From Burkholderiaceae bacterium (lineage in GTDB: Bacteria; Pseudomonadota; Gammaproteobacteria; Burkholderiales; Burkholderiaceae), in the NCBI GenBank assembly GCA_947462685.1, contig CANHPL010000006.1, forward strand, positions 1 through 64,000: 64,000 nt of DNA, read 5' to 3'. Shown here one piece after another: positions 46,433 through 54,879 of the stretch. Within the stretch, counting starts at the first letter, position 1; each line of letters starts with the position of its first letter. The notes beneath the pieces were generated by a model. That model worked only from the letters and a program-made list of their open reading frames with translations. It had not been told where the DNA came from and searched no databases. The translations under genes and the position numbers were made by a program.

Positions 46433-46957
46433 ATGCCTGTAAGATCAATACTTAAAATGGGAGAACCCCTGTTACTTCAAACGGCCACTCAAGTTCCAAT
46501 AGAAGCCATCACCTCAAAGGAGATGCAAGCCATTATTCAAGATCTTCTAGATACAATGAGAGATGCGAATGGTGCTGGACTTGCGGCGCCGCAAATTGGA
46601 ATTTCCTTACAAATTGTCGTTTTTGGGTTTGAGAAAAATGCCCGCTATCCAAACGAAGAGGCCATTCCAGAAACGATTTTATTTAATCCTGTCATAACTC
46701 CCCAAAGTGTAGAATGTGAGAATGGTTGGGAAGGATGTCTTTCCGTACCTGGACTGCGTGGCTTAGTACCTCGTTATCAACACATTCGTTATCAGGGATT
46801 AGATGCTCATGGTCACATCATTGACCGAACTGTAAGTGGTTTTCATGCGCGTGTGGTGCAGCATGAATGCGATCACTTAATCGGCAAACTTTACCCGATG
46901 CGTATTGATGATATGACGCAATTTGGCTTTACTGAGGTACTTTTTCCCAATATTTAA
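46433..46957 (+). CDS. def: Peptide deformylase
   Basis: 174 residues. Motif 1 is [14 protein letters not shown], motif 2 [11 protein letters not shown] with the metal-ligand Cys, and motif 3 [13 protein letters not shown] (HExxH). It removes the formyl group from nascent Met. It lies away from fmt and is in an operon with repair and hydrolase genes, so it may be a second deformylase copy rather than the housekeeping one. Confidence 0.95.
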   Translation: MPVRSILKMGEPLLLQTATQVPIEAITSKEMQAIIQDLLDTMRDANGAGLAAPQIGISLQIVVFGFEKNARYPNEEAIPETILFNPVITPQSVECENGWEGCLSVPGLRGLVPRYQHIRYQGLDAHGHIIDRTVSGFHARVVQHECDHLIGKLYPMRIDDMTQFGFTEVLFPNI

Positions 46958-47063
46958 ATAATCAACCGCATTTATACAATAAATTCTATTGATTCAATGA
47001 GTTGATTGATAGATACTGAGTGTATCTATCTGATGATTAATTGAGTGACAACTTAGGTCGAAC

Positions 47064-47828
47064 ATGGGCATTGCAAAAAAAGATAACGATGAACTTTTAC
47101 TAGAACTTCAAATAGAACTAGTAAAAATGCAAAAACATATTATTGAACAAAAACAACGTGTTTTAGTCATTTTTGAAGGGCGTGATGCAGCTGGCAAAGA
47201 TGGGTCTATTAAACGTATTGTTGAATATTTAAGTCCGAGAGACACGCATGTTGTAGCCCTTAGTAAACCTTCTGAACATGAAAATGGTCAGTGGTATTTT
47301 CAGCGCTACATTAGTCATCTTCCCGCAGAAGGTGAATGGGTCTTTTTTAACCGCAGTTGGTATAACAGAGCAGGTGTTGAACCGATCATGGGATTTTGCA
47401 CAAAGTCTGAGTATCAACGTTTCATGAAAAACGTAAATACGTTTGAAACCATGCTGGTTGATGATGGTATCACCATCATCAAATACTATTTAGATATCTC
47501 TAAAAAAGAACAAAAAGGACGTTTATTAGATAGAAAAAATAATCCTTTAAAGCAATGGAAAATTAGCCCAATCGATGAAATCGCTCAACAAAAATGGGCT
47601 GCTTATAGTAAATATAGAAATAGCATGTTAATCAAAACAAATCACTCTGCGGCGCCCTGGACAGTAGTTCATGCAAATAATAAGAAATTAACTCATCTAA
47701 ATGTGATACGAGACTTACTATGCAAAGTCAATTATCCGAATAAAAATAAAAAATTACTGCAACTTGATGCTGATGTTATTTGCACCTGGAAGCCAGGTGC
47801 AAATGGATTGCCTACATTGGAAAAATAA
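47064..47828 (+). CDS. ppk2: Polyphosphate kinase 2
   Basis: 254 residues. The Walker A is FEGRDAAGKDGSIKRI, followed by WVFFNRSWYNRAGVEP and the lid region FETMLVDDGITIIKYYLDIS. PPK2 enzymes make nucleotides from polyphosphate, usually GDP to GTP or ADP to ATP. The length and single domain fit class I. The ribosome site AGG is 8 bp before the ATG. The 3' end contains a perfect 11-bp inverted repeat (see 47779-47803). Confidence 0.93.
   Translation: MGIAKKDNDELLLELQIELVKMQKHIIEQKQRVLVIFEGRDAAGKDGSIKRIVEYLSPRDTHVVALSKPSEHENGQWYFQRYISHLPAEGEWVFFNRSWYNRAGVEPIMGFCTKSEYQRFMKNVNTFETMLVDDGITIIKYYLDISKKEQKGRLLDRKNNPLKQWKISPIDEIAQQKWAAYSKYRNSMLIKTNHSAAPWTVVHANNKKLTHLNVIRDLLCKVNYPNKNKKLLQLDADVICTWKPGANGLPTLEK
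47779..47803. repeat. Perfect 11-bp inverted repeat within the ppk2 3' end
   Basis: TTTGCACCTGG, loop AAG, CCAGGTGCAAA: a strong hairpin inside the last codons of ppk2, without a T-run. It encodes part of ICTWKPGANG. It may be chance, a regulatory hairpin or a processing site. Confidence 0.9.
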
Positions 47829-47845
47829 TCTCTAAAAATTAACTA

Positions 47846-48712
47846 CTATTTTTCTTTCTTACCTACTAATTTGCTAGTTTTGTAATCAAAGCGGTCAAAT
47901 CCTGAAGCAATATCTCCAGTCATGTTGAGCTCAACTTCGTGAATGGCTTGATCTACATCTTGAAAACTAAATTTTAATTTTTCACCTTCAAGACTTGGTT
48001 TCATAATAGGGTAGGTTTTTTCATCGATGCTTAAGGTACCGCCAACGCGCTGTTGGTATTGCACCAGTTGAAGTGTGCCTTTTTGGGTTGGGTGCACGCC
48101 ATAAACGCCCCAAGTACCAGCAATCTTTGCAGGCACTACCCAATAGTAAGCGCGAGTAGGATTCCCAATCTCAATATCAGGCTCCCAATCTCCCATATGA
48201 AAGGAATTCGAAACAACCCTTGTACCAGGTTTCATATTCAGAATTTGGGGCTTTAACTGTAGATTTAACTCCGGCAATAAATAGAGTGTTAAAACGGTTG
48301 CCGATGAAAAATCTTCTTTGAAAATATCACCATTGATGATTTTTACTCGCTCACCTACACCCGCACGATCTGCATTACGTTGTGCCAAACTGGCCATCTC
48401 AGGATTAAATTCAACACCAAATGCCTTTGCACCAAAATCTTTTGCCGCTGTAATAGCAATTTTGCCATCGCCAGCCCCAAGGTCATAAACAATGTCGTTA
48501 GCAGATACTTTGGCAGTTCGCAACATTTGGGTTACTAAATCCGAACTCGTTGGTAACCAAATGACATCTTTACCAGATTGCCCTAGGCGGGGCTCATATT
48601 TTTCATCGCCATGTTTCGTATTATATTGAGCGTAACTTACCATGCTATTGCAACTAATAATAGCCACGATCACATATTTAAAAAAGACAGTTTTATAGTT
48701 CGTTAATTTCAT
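47846..48712 (-). CDS. Exported class I SAM-dependent methyltransferase-like protein
   Basis: 288 residues. The N-terminus is a signal peptide (VFFKYVIVAIISCNSM, ending SYAQ). The mature protein carries a complete SAM-binding Rossmann motif (VYDLGAGDGKIAITAAKDFG), the acidic VEFNP loop and NGDIFKEDF, like the DOT1/UbiE type. Methyltransferases in the periplasm lack an obvious SAM supply, which makes this odd; it may bind another ligand or act on the way out of the cell. The C-terminal 90 residues form an added beta-rich domain. Function is unknown. Confidence 0.75.
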   Translation of the reverse strand: MKLTNYKTVFFKYVIVAIISCNSMVSYAQYNTKHGDEKYEPRLGQSGKDVIWLPTSSDLVTQMLRTAKVSANDIVYDLGAGDGKIAITAAKDFGAKAFGVEFNPEMASLAQRNADRAGVGERVKIINGDIFKEDFSSATVLTLYLLPELNLQLKPQILNMKPGTRVVSNSFHMGDWEPDIEIGNPTRAYYWVVPAKIAGTWGVYGVHPTQKGTLQLVQYQQRVGGTLSIDEKTYPIMKPSLEGEKLKFSFQDVDQAIHEVELNMTGDIASGFDRFDYKTSKLVGKKEK

Positions 48713-48747
48713 TCATATCACCATTTATAAAAATATTTTAAGCTAAC

Positions 48748-51069
48748 TTATTTACCAATTGGACCAAATTGGGGGGGGCTAACACGCCTCTTCGATGCTG
48801 CCTCGTAGGCACTCGCAATACGAATCAGGGAGTCTTCCATACCAGGCTCAACCCTAAATACCAATGAAAATGGTAATCCCGGTGCAGCTAACTGAGTTGG
48901 CTCTTCAGAAGTCTGCCCTATGTAAGATTGACCATCTTTCGATAATACATAGTTTGCATCATATGCCGTTTGGACATAACCCGCAGGGACTAAAACCTCA
49001 GTTAAACCTGCATTGGGTCCATAGAGCATTTCATTCCGAATCTGATTAATTTCACCGGGCTCTTCAGGCCAACCAATCTTTGCCGGTGGGAGTGGCGTAT
49101 GTAATCTCACCAATACATCGAGTTGATTCTCCAGAATCACCATCATATCGACACGCCGCAATAACTCTCTGAGCATAATTCTTTCATCAACTCCCTGTCT
49201 TCCACCAAGTGGATTTCTAGGATCCGTCGTCTCTTCCCAGTTTTTAAAAGCAGATCGCTGATCATCTCCCCAAAATTTAGAGCGTTGGTTGAGCGTTGGC
49301 CAATCAATCAGTGTTTCCCGAAAACCCACAGCTTCCCAATCTGCTGCTCTTCGAGTCAAATATTGTTTAATATGGTATCTAAATGAATTTGCCAAAATTT
49401 GATGTTGAATCGTCGCAATGTTTAGATTTTTTGGGACTGGTATATTTAGATCGGCCAGCTCCACCAAGTAATCGATCGGAGCCATGGTTCCCGACCCGAA
49501 AACTTTACCAGGCGCAAACTCGGTTGGCATAATCGCTTTCTCAAACTCCGGAAATACCGGTTGACCTACTTCATCTAAACGAAACAAAATATCTGGCATC
49601 ATCACGGGCACAAGCCTTGCTAGAGCTTTTGTAAAATCGATATCCATTTGCTCAACTGATAAATCTTTCTGCCAAAGCGGATGGGAAGATTCTACTAATG
49701 TTGCACCTAAATGATTGCCAAGTATGTCTTTAATTTCTTTCGTAGCTGCAAAAATAATCGGCTCTACAGCTTTGATACCGGGGTTAATCATCGACTCTCG
49801 AACCACTCCAATACGCTTACCACTTAAATCGCCAGGCTTTGCATGGTGTGTAATGTGATCTTGATAACGTGTTTGTAAAATAGAACTTCGTGGAACAGTT
49901 GTATAAGGGTCACGAGGATCATAGTAGCCATGCTCTGGATCCTTAAGAGCATCTAATATCTTGGTGCAATCTGTTAATGTGCGGCACAAGATCCCCGTTC
50001 GATCACAATATATATCTGCACCAATGGCCCCTCCATCAAACCCCAACATGGCTTTATGGGGAAGTATCAATGCTAGCGAATTATGATTAGCAGGACCACG
50101 AGTAGACATTCTTGTCTCTTCACCTAAACTCGCCATGACTAAGTTCGTACTCACCGAAACTCCAGAACCTGAACTGGATCCTAATGAGGCAGATCGCGTC
50201 GTATCATATGAATTCGATGGATTACCGCCCCAACTGGATCGTTGATAACCAAGCACGGAAGGCAACACTTTATCGGGATGATTTTTGCCGCCAGGATCAC
50301 CCGCTCGTCCGTTGTATTCAGTCATGACTGCTTTGGCCATGATGATGGCACCTTTTTTGCGGAGTTGATCAACCAATAGATGATCACGCGCTGGAAAATC
50401 AATATCGTAAGCAGCATCTCCACCGCCCGTTGAACGCATGTCCTTGGTATCAAAAGCATCTTTAAATGAAAATGTCACACCATATAAAGGTAAGTTTTCC
50501 AGATCTGGATTTGAACCGTATTGCTGATCTAAAGCTGTTGCTTGTTCTACCGCATCTGGATGGTGTCGAAACATTTCACATACAGGTGGCGCACCTTTAG
50601 GTAAGGGGCCTAAAGATGGATGTAAATCATACTCGCCACGACAAGTAACAGAGCGCTCGCCGCGTATATTTAATGTTGATAGTGCGTTCACTTGACCAGC
50701 GTTAGGTTTACCAACTATCATGCCAAACTGTTGCATAACCTCTGGATGCGATGCGGTATATTCCATTCTGCCAAATTCTAGCGGTGGGCCTTGATAAAAT
50801 TTTAAATTAGGCAGTAATTCACTTGCTTTGACAGTTGTTTGATCAAAGTCGATAGCCTCTCCAGCTCTTATAGTTCCGCTACTTGGAGGTATGTCAGCCC
50901 CATCTTGGGTAACCAACAAACTTGATGGGCCGTTATATTTTTTGATGCGAGCTATATATTGCTTTACTACGTCGACACAGGTCGTCCGCCCCTCCTGAAT
51001 TGCTTGATGCAGATCCGCAATGCTTGCCTCCTCAACAAAAAAGTTTGAATATGAATTATTTTCTGTCAT
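48748..51069 (-). CDS. Large amidase-signature family protein
   Basis: 773 residues, longer than the roughly 450-500 of typical amidases, with N- and C-terminal extensions. The catalytic Lys is in VTFSFKDAFDT, the cis-Ser in the SLGSSSGSGVSVS loop and the nucleophilic Ser in MSTRGPANHNS, giving the Ser-cisSer-Lys triad. There is no signal peptide. The physiological amide substrate is unknown. It lies next to the exported methyltransferase gene and away from gatCAB genes, so it is not the tRNA amidotransferase subunit. Confidence 0.85.
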   Translation of the reverse strand: MTENNSYSNFFVEEASIADLHQAIQEGRTTCVDVVKQYIARIKKYNGPSSLLVTQDGADIPPSSGTIRAGEAIDFDQTTVKASELLPNLKFYQGPPLEFGRMEYTASHPEVMQQFGMIVGKPNAGQVNALSTLNIRGERSVTCRGEYDLHPSLGPLPKGAPPVCEMFRHHPDAVEQATALDQQYGSNPDLENLPLYGVTFSFKDAFDTKDMRSTGGGDAAYDIDFPARDHLLVDQLRKKGAIIMAKAVMTEYNGRAGDPGGKNHPDKVLPSVLGYQRSSWGGNPSNSYDTTRSASLGSSSGSGVSVSTNLVMASLGEETRMSTRGPANHNSLALILPHKAMLGFDGGAIGADIYCDRTGILCRTLTDCTKILDALKDPEHGYYDPRDPYTTVPRSSILQTRYQDHITHHAKPGDLSGKRIGVVRESMINPGIKAVEPIIFAATKEIKDILGNHLGATLVESSHPLWQKDLSVEQMDIDFTKALARLVPVMMPDILFRLDEVGQPVFPEFEKAIMPTEFAPGKVFGSGTMAPIDYLVELADLNIPVPKNLNIATIQHQILANSFRYHIKQYLTRRAADWEAVGFRETLIDWPTLNQRSKFWGDDQRSAFKNWEETTDPRNPLGGRQGVDERIMLRELLRRVDMMVILENQLDVLVRLHTPLPPAKIGWPEEPGEINQIRNEMLYGPNAGLTEVLVPAGYVQTAYDANYVLSKDGQSYIGQTSEEPTQLAAPGLPFSLVFRVEPGMEDSLIRIASAYEAASKRRVSPPQFGPIGK

Positions 51070-51341
51070 TTTTATCTCGTAATAGTTTTTTATGATGCTT
51101 TATTCTAAAGCTACTTATCCACATAATAATCGACTCCGTATAGCTTTTTATTGGAGTTGGTATTCTTTCACATTTACTCAAAGTACTTTTTAGGGAATCA
51201 CCGACGAATGGAGTACAGTTAACTATGGAAAATTAAAGCATCACACAATATGAGAATTTCTAAGTCCATGCAAATGTACATTAATTTATATTACACTCTA
51301 GTGATTATTTTTTCGAAAAATTTTTATATAGGTCATTTTTA

Positions 51342-51815
51342 ATGTTGCCAAATTTCTCTTTCAACCAAATCAACGGTACCCCAGATAACTTACAAAATTA
51401 CTCTGGCAAAGTTTTGCTTATTGTAAATGTTGCAAGTAAATGTGGATTTACAAATCAATATAGTGAACTGGAATTTTTATATCAAGCCCATCATTCTGAA
51501 GGATTGGAAATAATGGCTTTTCCTTGTAATCAATTTGGTGGCCAAGAGCCTGGATCTCCAGAACAAATTCAAAGCTTTTGTGAAAGTAATTATTCAGTGA
51601 CCTTCCCTATTTTTGAAAAAATTGAGGTGAATGGTTCTAATACACATCCCTTTTACGACTTCTTAAAAAATGCTGCTCCCGGACTTTTAGGAACAACGGC
51701 GATCAAATGGAACTTTACAAAATTCCTCATCAGTAAAGATGGATTGCAGATTAAGCGTTATGCCTCTGCTACCTCCCCAAAAGAAATCATGGCAGATATT
51801 AAAGAAATACTCTAA
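51342..51815 (+). CDS. Glutathione peroxidase family protein (BtuE-like)
   Basis: 157 residues. The peroxidatic residue is Cys34 in VASKCGFTNQYSELE, with Gln in FPCNQFGGQEPG and Trp in IKWNFTKFL, the GPx catalytic triad/tetrad. A second Cys lies in the PCNQF region, as in thioredoxin-dependent Cys-GPx. It reduces hydroperoxides. No clear ribosome site precedes the ATG, and the upstream 270 bp is AT-rich. Confidence 0.92.
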   Translation: MLPNFSFNQINGTPDNLQNYSGKVLLIVNVASKCGFTNQYSELEFLYQAHHSEGLEIMAFPCNQFGGQEPGSPEQIQSFCESNYSVTFPIFEKIEVNGSNTHPFYDFLKNAAPGLLGTTAIKWNFTKFLISKDGLQIKRYASATSPKEIMADIKEIL

Positions 51816-51860
51816 ACCAGCTTTTAACATCTCTCCTAGCCTTGCCTGCCCCAAATTTAC

Positions 51861-51920
51861 ACGACTCAAAATCAAGCGTACCGCAATGTTTTGAGGGGTT
51901 GAATCCCACCTTCTAAGCCA
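51861..51920 (+). other. Decayed 3' half of a tRNA-Ser-like gene (possible old attachment site)
   Basis: About 60 bases resemble the anticodon-to-CCA part of a class II serine tRNA: GACTCaAAATC (anticodon loop), GTACCGCAA (long variable arm), GGGTTgAATCCC (T arm with one base lost from the loop) and an end GCCA. There is no 5' half upstream. It begins about 45 bp after the gpx stop. The lost T-loop base and altered stems mean it is not a working tRNA. Integrating elements often leave such 3' tRNA halves. Confidence 0.55.
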
Positions 51921-51931
51921 ACTTGACAAGT

Positions 51932-51956
51932 AAAAAGAGCCTTAAAGGCTCTTTTT
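51932..51956. terminator. Bidirectional terminator between gpx and the Bug gene
   Basis: A hairpin AAAAAGAGCCT / AGGCTCTTTTTT with a 3-base loop has A- and T-runs at both ends, so it can end transcription from gpx on the plus strand and from the convergent Bug gene at 52005. Confidence 0.9.
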
Positions 51957-52004
51957 TATTTATTCCCACAGAGGCATTATTTCAACCTCACGCTTCAGCA
52001 ACTT

Positions 52005-52982
52005 TTAATCAGACTTGATTTTATTTTCAGTAATTAATTTTGAATACTTAGCATTTTCTGAACTGAGAAAAGACTTAAATTCATCCATACTAGTTGCTTG
52101 CGCTTGAACACCTAAAGCTGCAAATCTCTCTTTGATTTCTGGATCACCCATAATTTTTACCAAAGCAGCATGGTATCTATCCTGAATATCTTTTGGTGTG
52201 CCAGCTGGCAAATATACGCCCCACCAAGATAAGGCAGCAAATCCCGGTAAGCCTGCTTCAGAAAAAGTTGGCACTCCCGGAACTAATGAAGTTCTAGCAT
52301 TACTTGTAATAGCTAATGGGCGGATTTTTCCTGATTTAATGTGCTCTGCTGCAGGTAATGCGTCTGATACGATAAAGTCAATTTGTCCTGCCATTAAATC
52401 AATCAATGCTAAACCACCGCCTTTATAAGGCACATGAGTCATTTTAATGTTTGCTTCACGCATAATCATTTCTGTTGCGATATGCGACATACTACCTGGA
52501 CCACTTGTACCAAAATTTAAAGTGTCTGGTTTAGATTTTGCTGCATTAAGTAAATCTTGGAGCGTTTTATATGGTGAGTTAGCTGGTACAACTAGTACAT
52601 TGGGACCCGAAGCAGTCAGTGCAATCGGAATAAAGTCCTTATCCATACTATAAGAAACTTTGCTGAGTAAAGGATTAATCAATGCAGGTCCAATATTACC
52701 AAGTACAAAAGCATACCCATCAGCTGGTTGACGGGCTGCGTAATCCATACCAATAGAACCTGCCGCACCACCCTTGTTTTCAACAATAATAGGCTGACCC
52801 CACAGATCATTTAATTTCTTAGCCATTAAGCGCCCCATTAAATCAGAACTGCCACCGGCTGGGTAAGTAACAATAAAGCGCACTGGCTTTATTGGGAAAG
52901 TTTGCGCAAAAACATTTAAAGAACAACAAGCAAATAGAATACAAAAAAACTTCATTAGATTGCGTTGATATGTCTTAGTCAT
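52005..52982 (-). CDS. Bug/TctC-family periplasmic solute-binding protein
   Basis: 325 residues. The signal peptide (FFCILFACCSLNV, ending FAQ) is followed by TFPIKPVRFIVTYPAGGSSD, PIIVENKGGAAGS and VPYKGGGLALIDLMAGQ, the Bug hallmarks. The ATG at 52982 has AGGAG seven bases upstream. It stands alone with no enzyme or transporter partner, between two tRNA-derived scars, which may mean it came in with mobile DNA. Confidence 0.92.
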   Translation of the reverse strand: MTKTYQRNLMKFFCILFACCSLNVFAQTFPIKPVRFIVTYPAGGSSDLMGRLMAKKLNDLWGQPIIVENKGGAAGSIGMDYAARQPADGYAFVLGNIGPALINPLLSKVSYSMDKDFIPIALTASGPNVLVVPANSPYKTLQDLLNAAKSKPDTLNFGTSGPGSMSHIATEMIMREANIKMTHVPYKGGGLALIDLMAGQIDFIVSDALPAAEHIKSGKIRPLAITSNARTSLVPGVPTFSEAGLPGFAALSWWGVYLPAGTPKDIQDRYHAALVKIMGDPEIKERFAALGVQAQATSMDEFKSFLSSENAKYSKLITENKIKSD

Positions 52983-53189
52983 ACGGTTTCTCCTAAGTTA
53001 ATTTTTATAACTAATAATTTTAATTTTGTTAGATTATATATCTAATTTATGTTGATTTTGAATTGACCTAATTTTTAATACCATTCGCAAAGAAAGAAAT
53101 TTTTGATAATTTATCCCTAAAAGGAGTAAAAAATGCCTAAAGGTCAATAGATTAAATCCGTCTATCAACAGAGTTCATTAGCTTAAAAA

Positions 53190-53525
53190 ATAAAAAGTAC
53201 TTATGAAAGCTCGCATCATGCTTAAGCGATGAAGCAAGCAACTGATTTATATCAGCCGTCAAACCGAAAACAAGAAGTCTTACCAGATGTTGCCTATCCC
53301 TTCCTCGACAAAACGGTCACGGTCACGACTTGTGGTCGAATCTTTTTAGATAACAAGAAGATACATCTCAGTACCGTCTTTGCTGGACACGATGTAGGGC
53401 TTCGTCAAGTCGAAGAAGATGTTTGGTTAGTGAGTTTTTATGGATTACGATATGGGTTACTTTGATGGAGTCTCGAATGGTAAATTCCTTAGAATCCTTT
53501 AGGTCCCAAAGTAATCGGGATGTGA
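53190..53525 (+). mobile_element. Relic of an IS481-type transposase C-terminus with several frameshifts
   Basis: The C-terminal part of an IS481-like DDE transposase can be followed through three frames: LSDE near 53223, then LYQPSNRKQEVLPDVAYPFL and CGRIFLDNKKIHLSTVFAGH (frame from 53229), then FMDYDMGYFDG in a second frame, and NPLGPKVIGM followed by a stop at 53525 in a third. The N-terminal catalytic part is missing, so it is inactive. No terminal inverted repeats were identified. Confidence 0.8.
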
Positions 53526-53531
53526 TCGGAA

Positions 53532-53581
53532 AAGTGTAAAGTATGTGCTCGGTACAAAGTGTAAACCATGTGTCCGGTACA
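53532..53581. repeat. Tandem pair of 25-bp imperfect direct repeats at the IS relic end
   Basis: Two adjacent 25-bp copies beginning AAGTGTAAA and ending CGGTACA, at 53532-53556 and 53557-53581, differ at four positions. They follow directly after the transposase relic and precede the tRNA-Phe fragment, so they may be element-end sequences (transposase-binding repeats) or a footprint. Confidence 0.8.
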
Positions 53582-53596
53582 GACCCCTGGTGGTTT

Positions 53597-53640
53597 TGGT
53601 GGCCGGGGCGGAATCAAACCACCGACACAAGGATTTTCAA
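53597..53640 (-). other. 3' half of a tRNA-Phe gene (element attachment-site remnant)
   Basis: Read on the minus strand, TTGAAAATCC is the Phe (GAA) anticodon loop and stem side, followed by TTGTGTCGG, a T arm GGTGG-TTTGATT-CCGCC and an acceptor CCCGGCC-A-CCA. The homology stops sharply at the anticodon loop (53640/53641), and no 5' half follows. The T loop has T in place of the universal C56, so it is not a functional tRNA. Such anticodon-loop-to-CCA segments are the usual att sites of integrative elements. Confidence 0.8.
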
Positions 53641-53667
53641 CTCTCCGATAGACGCAACTTCAATAAT

Positions 53668-53883
53668 CTATAGTTTTTCAGTCGGCTTTAAGTTAGAGAA
53701 ATTTACAGTCGTTGTTATAGACATATCAAAGTATTCTGTCGTGTCAGTTTTAGGGTCTTCCCAAAACTTTTTTTCACTAGCTTCATCTTTAAAATTAGGA
53801 ATAGGTTTTAACTTTTTATTTTTATTCAACATCGAAGCATATGGGGTTTTTCGAGGATTCGTAAAGTCATATTCATTACGCAT
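53668..53883 (-). pseudogene. Truncated CopG-type antitoxin
   Basis: A 71-codon frame from the ATG at 53883 (AAGG seven bases upstream). The segment PNFKDEASEKKFWEDPKT with YFDMSI and NLKPT resembles the N-terminal part of CopG-family antitoxins; the ribbon-helix-helix domain that should follow NLKP is missing. In another frame just after the stop, LRLSES resembles the start of that domain and then hits the tRNA-Phe junction at 53641. The N-terminal 22 residues (MRNEYDFTNPRKTPYASML) look like those of a second antitoxin group, so the protein may be a hybrid. No cognate toxin of this gene is visible. Confidence 0.65.
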
Positions 53884-53906
53884 AGTTTTACCTTTAATAA
53901 AATTGG

Positions 53907-54269
53907 TTATGCCATTTTTAAAGATACGTGTGTACTTAATTCGTCCCAAGGTGCTGACAACTTCCGCCCATCTTGTAACAACAATCCAGCCGCTAGAAGA
54001 ACACTTACATCATGATGAACATTTTTATAATCTCTTCCTAAAGATAAGGCCAAAGATTTAACATTATCAGCCCCATTTTGTCTTACATATCTCAATAAAT
54101 CTAAACGTCGCGGCGATAGGGTGTCCAGCATCGTTTGAACATCCAAAAATGTAACATTCGTTTCATTTACTTCAACTCCCTTAGACGCTTGATTCCAAGC
54201 ATTTGTAAAGCGAGTGGTCATATCTTGAAGACTTCCAACATGGACTTGAACTTTAGTTGAATTTTTCAT
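53907..54269 (-). CDS. TumA-like winged-helix antitoxin
   Basis: 120 residues. An N-terminal region is followed by a winged helix-turn-helix (MLDTLSPRRLDLLRYVRQNG, then VKSLALSLGRDYKNVHHDVSVLL) and a short wing/tail (DGRKLSAPWDEL) that fits the HVO_A0114/TumA group. TumA neutralises the TumE toxin and probably autoregulates the promoter. Its start overlaps the tumE stop by 17 bp, a coupled toxin-first arrangement. Confidence 0.8.
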   Translation of the reverse strand: MKNSTKVQVHVGSLQDMTTRFTNAWNQASKGVEVNETNVTFLDVQTMLDTLSPRRLDLLRYVRQNGADNVKSLALSLGRDYKNVHHDVSVLLAAGLLLQDGRKLSAPWDELSTHVSLKMA

Positions 54270-54588
54270 GTTTAATCCTTTCTATGTCTGCTAAGAAATC
54301 TGCTACAAGTTTCTCAACAGTAACAAATTTATAAGGAACTTCAACTTCATTAATATGTTTATGATCACCTTTACCACGCTCATTGTCATACCCAACAATT
54401 CTTAAGCCATCTCGTCCATAAAATAATCTGTACTTCAAACCATGAGGTCTATCTTTAGTCGGCTTAGGTAATTTCCAAATCACCATTTCTACAATCAATC
54501 CCTCTGGGAAAAGGGTTTTGTCGTAGAAGATTCTTTGAGCAATCATATGGTCATTGTAACCATACTTTAATATGGTGTCAATAACCAT
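54253..54588 (-). CDS. TumE-like toxin of a type II toxin-antitoxin module
   Basis: 111 residues from the ATG at 54588; the ATG at 54546 would give the family's usual N-terminus (MIAQRIFYDKTLFPEGLIVE). The conserved core is IVEMVIWKLPKPTKDRPHGLKYRLFYG followed by YDNERGKGDHKHI, with Arg/His residues likely to be functional. TumE toxins stop cell growth; the exact target is not settled. It is upstream of tumA. The pair is complete, so it may still act as an addiction module for this island. Confidence 0.8.
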   Translation of the reverse strand: MVIDTILKYGYNDHMIAQRIFYDKTLFPEGLIVEMVIWKLPKPTKDRPHGLKYRLFYGRDGLRIVGYDNERGKGDHKHINEVEVPYKFVTVEKLVADFLADIERIKHEKFN

Positions 54589-54676
54589 TTTAATTGTGGG
54601 TTAATTTGTGAAAAGTTCCTCCTAGTTTAACTCTTGAGATATTCTTTCAACTCAAATTAGTAGGATTATTGAAGAA

Positions 54677-54874
54677 ATGAAAGAGCCTTTAGGGGGATTA
54701 GATAAATCAGGGAATATTTCTGAGAAGAGTCTTAAAAAACTTAATGGTAACTTATTAACTCACAAACAAATGCTTTCGGAGATACTAAAAAATCCTGAGG
54801 TTAAAGCAGAATTAAAAAAATATAAAATGAATTGTTTTGAAAAGTGTAAAAAATTGGCCAGAACAGACCCTTGA
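54677..54874 (+). CDS. Small hypothetical protein diverging from the TumE gene
   Basis: 65 codons with a high Lys content and three regions of predicted helix (SLKKLNGNLLTHKQMLSEIL). I do not recognise it. It may be a short remnant; a start at 54677 has only a weak GAAG ribosome site. It ends 5 bp before tRNA-Asp. Confidence 0.35.
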   Translation: MKEPLGGLDKSGNISEKSLKKLNGNLLTHKQMLSEILKNPEVKAELKKYKMNCFEKCKKLARTDP

Positions 54875-54879
54875 CTTAT

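Noticed and set aside
53543..54061. 172-codon plus-strand frame
   Set aside because: It runs antisense across the tRNA-Phe fragment, the truncated antitoxin and tumA; composition and motifs match the minus-strand genes instead.
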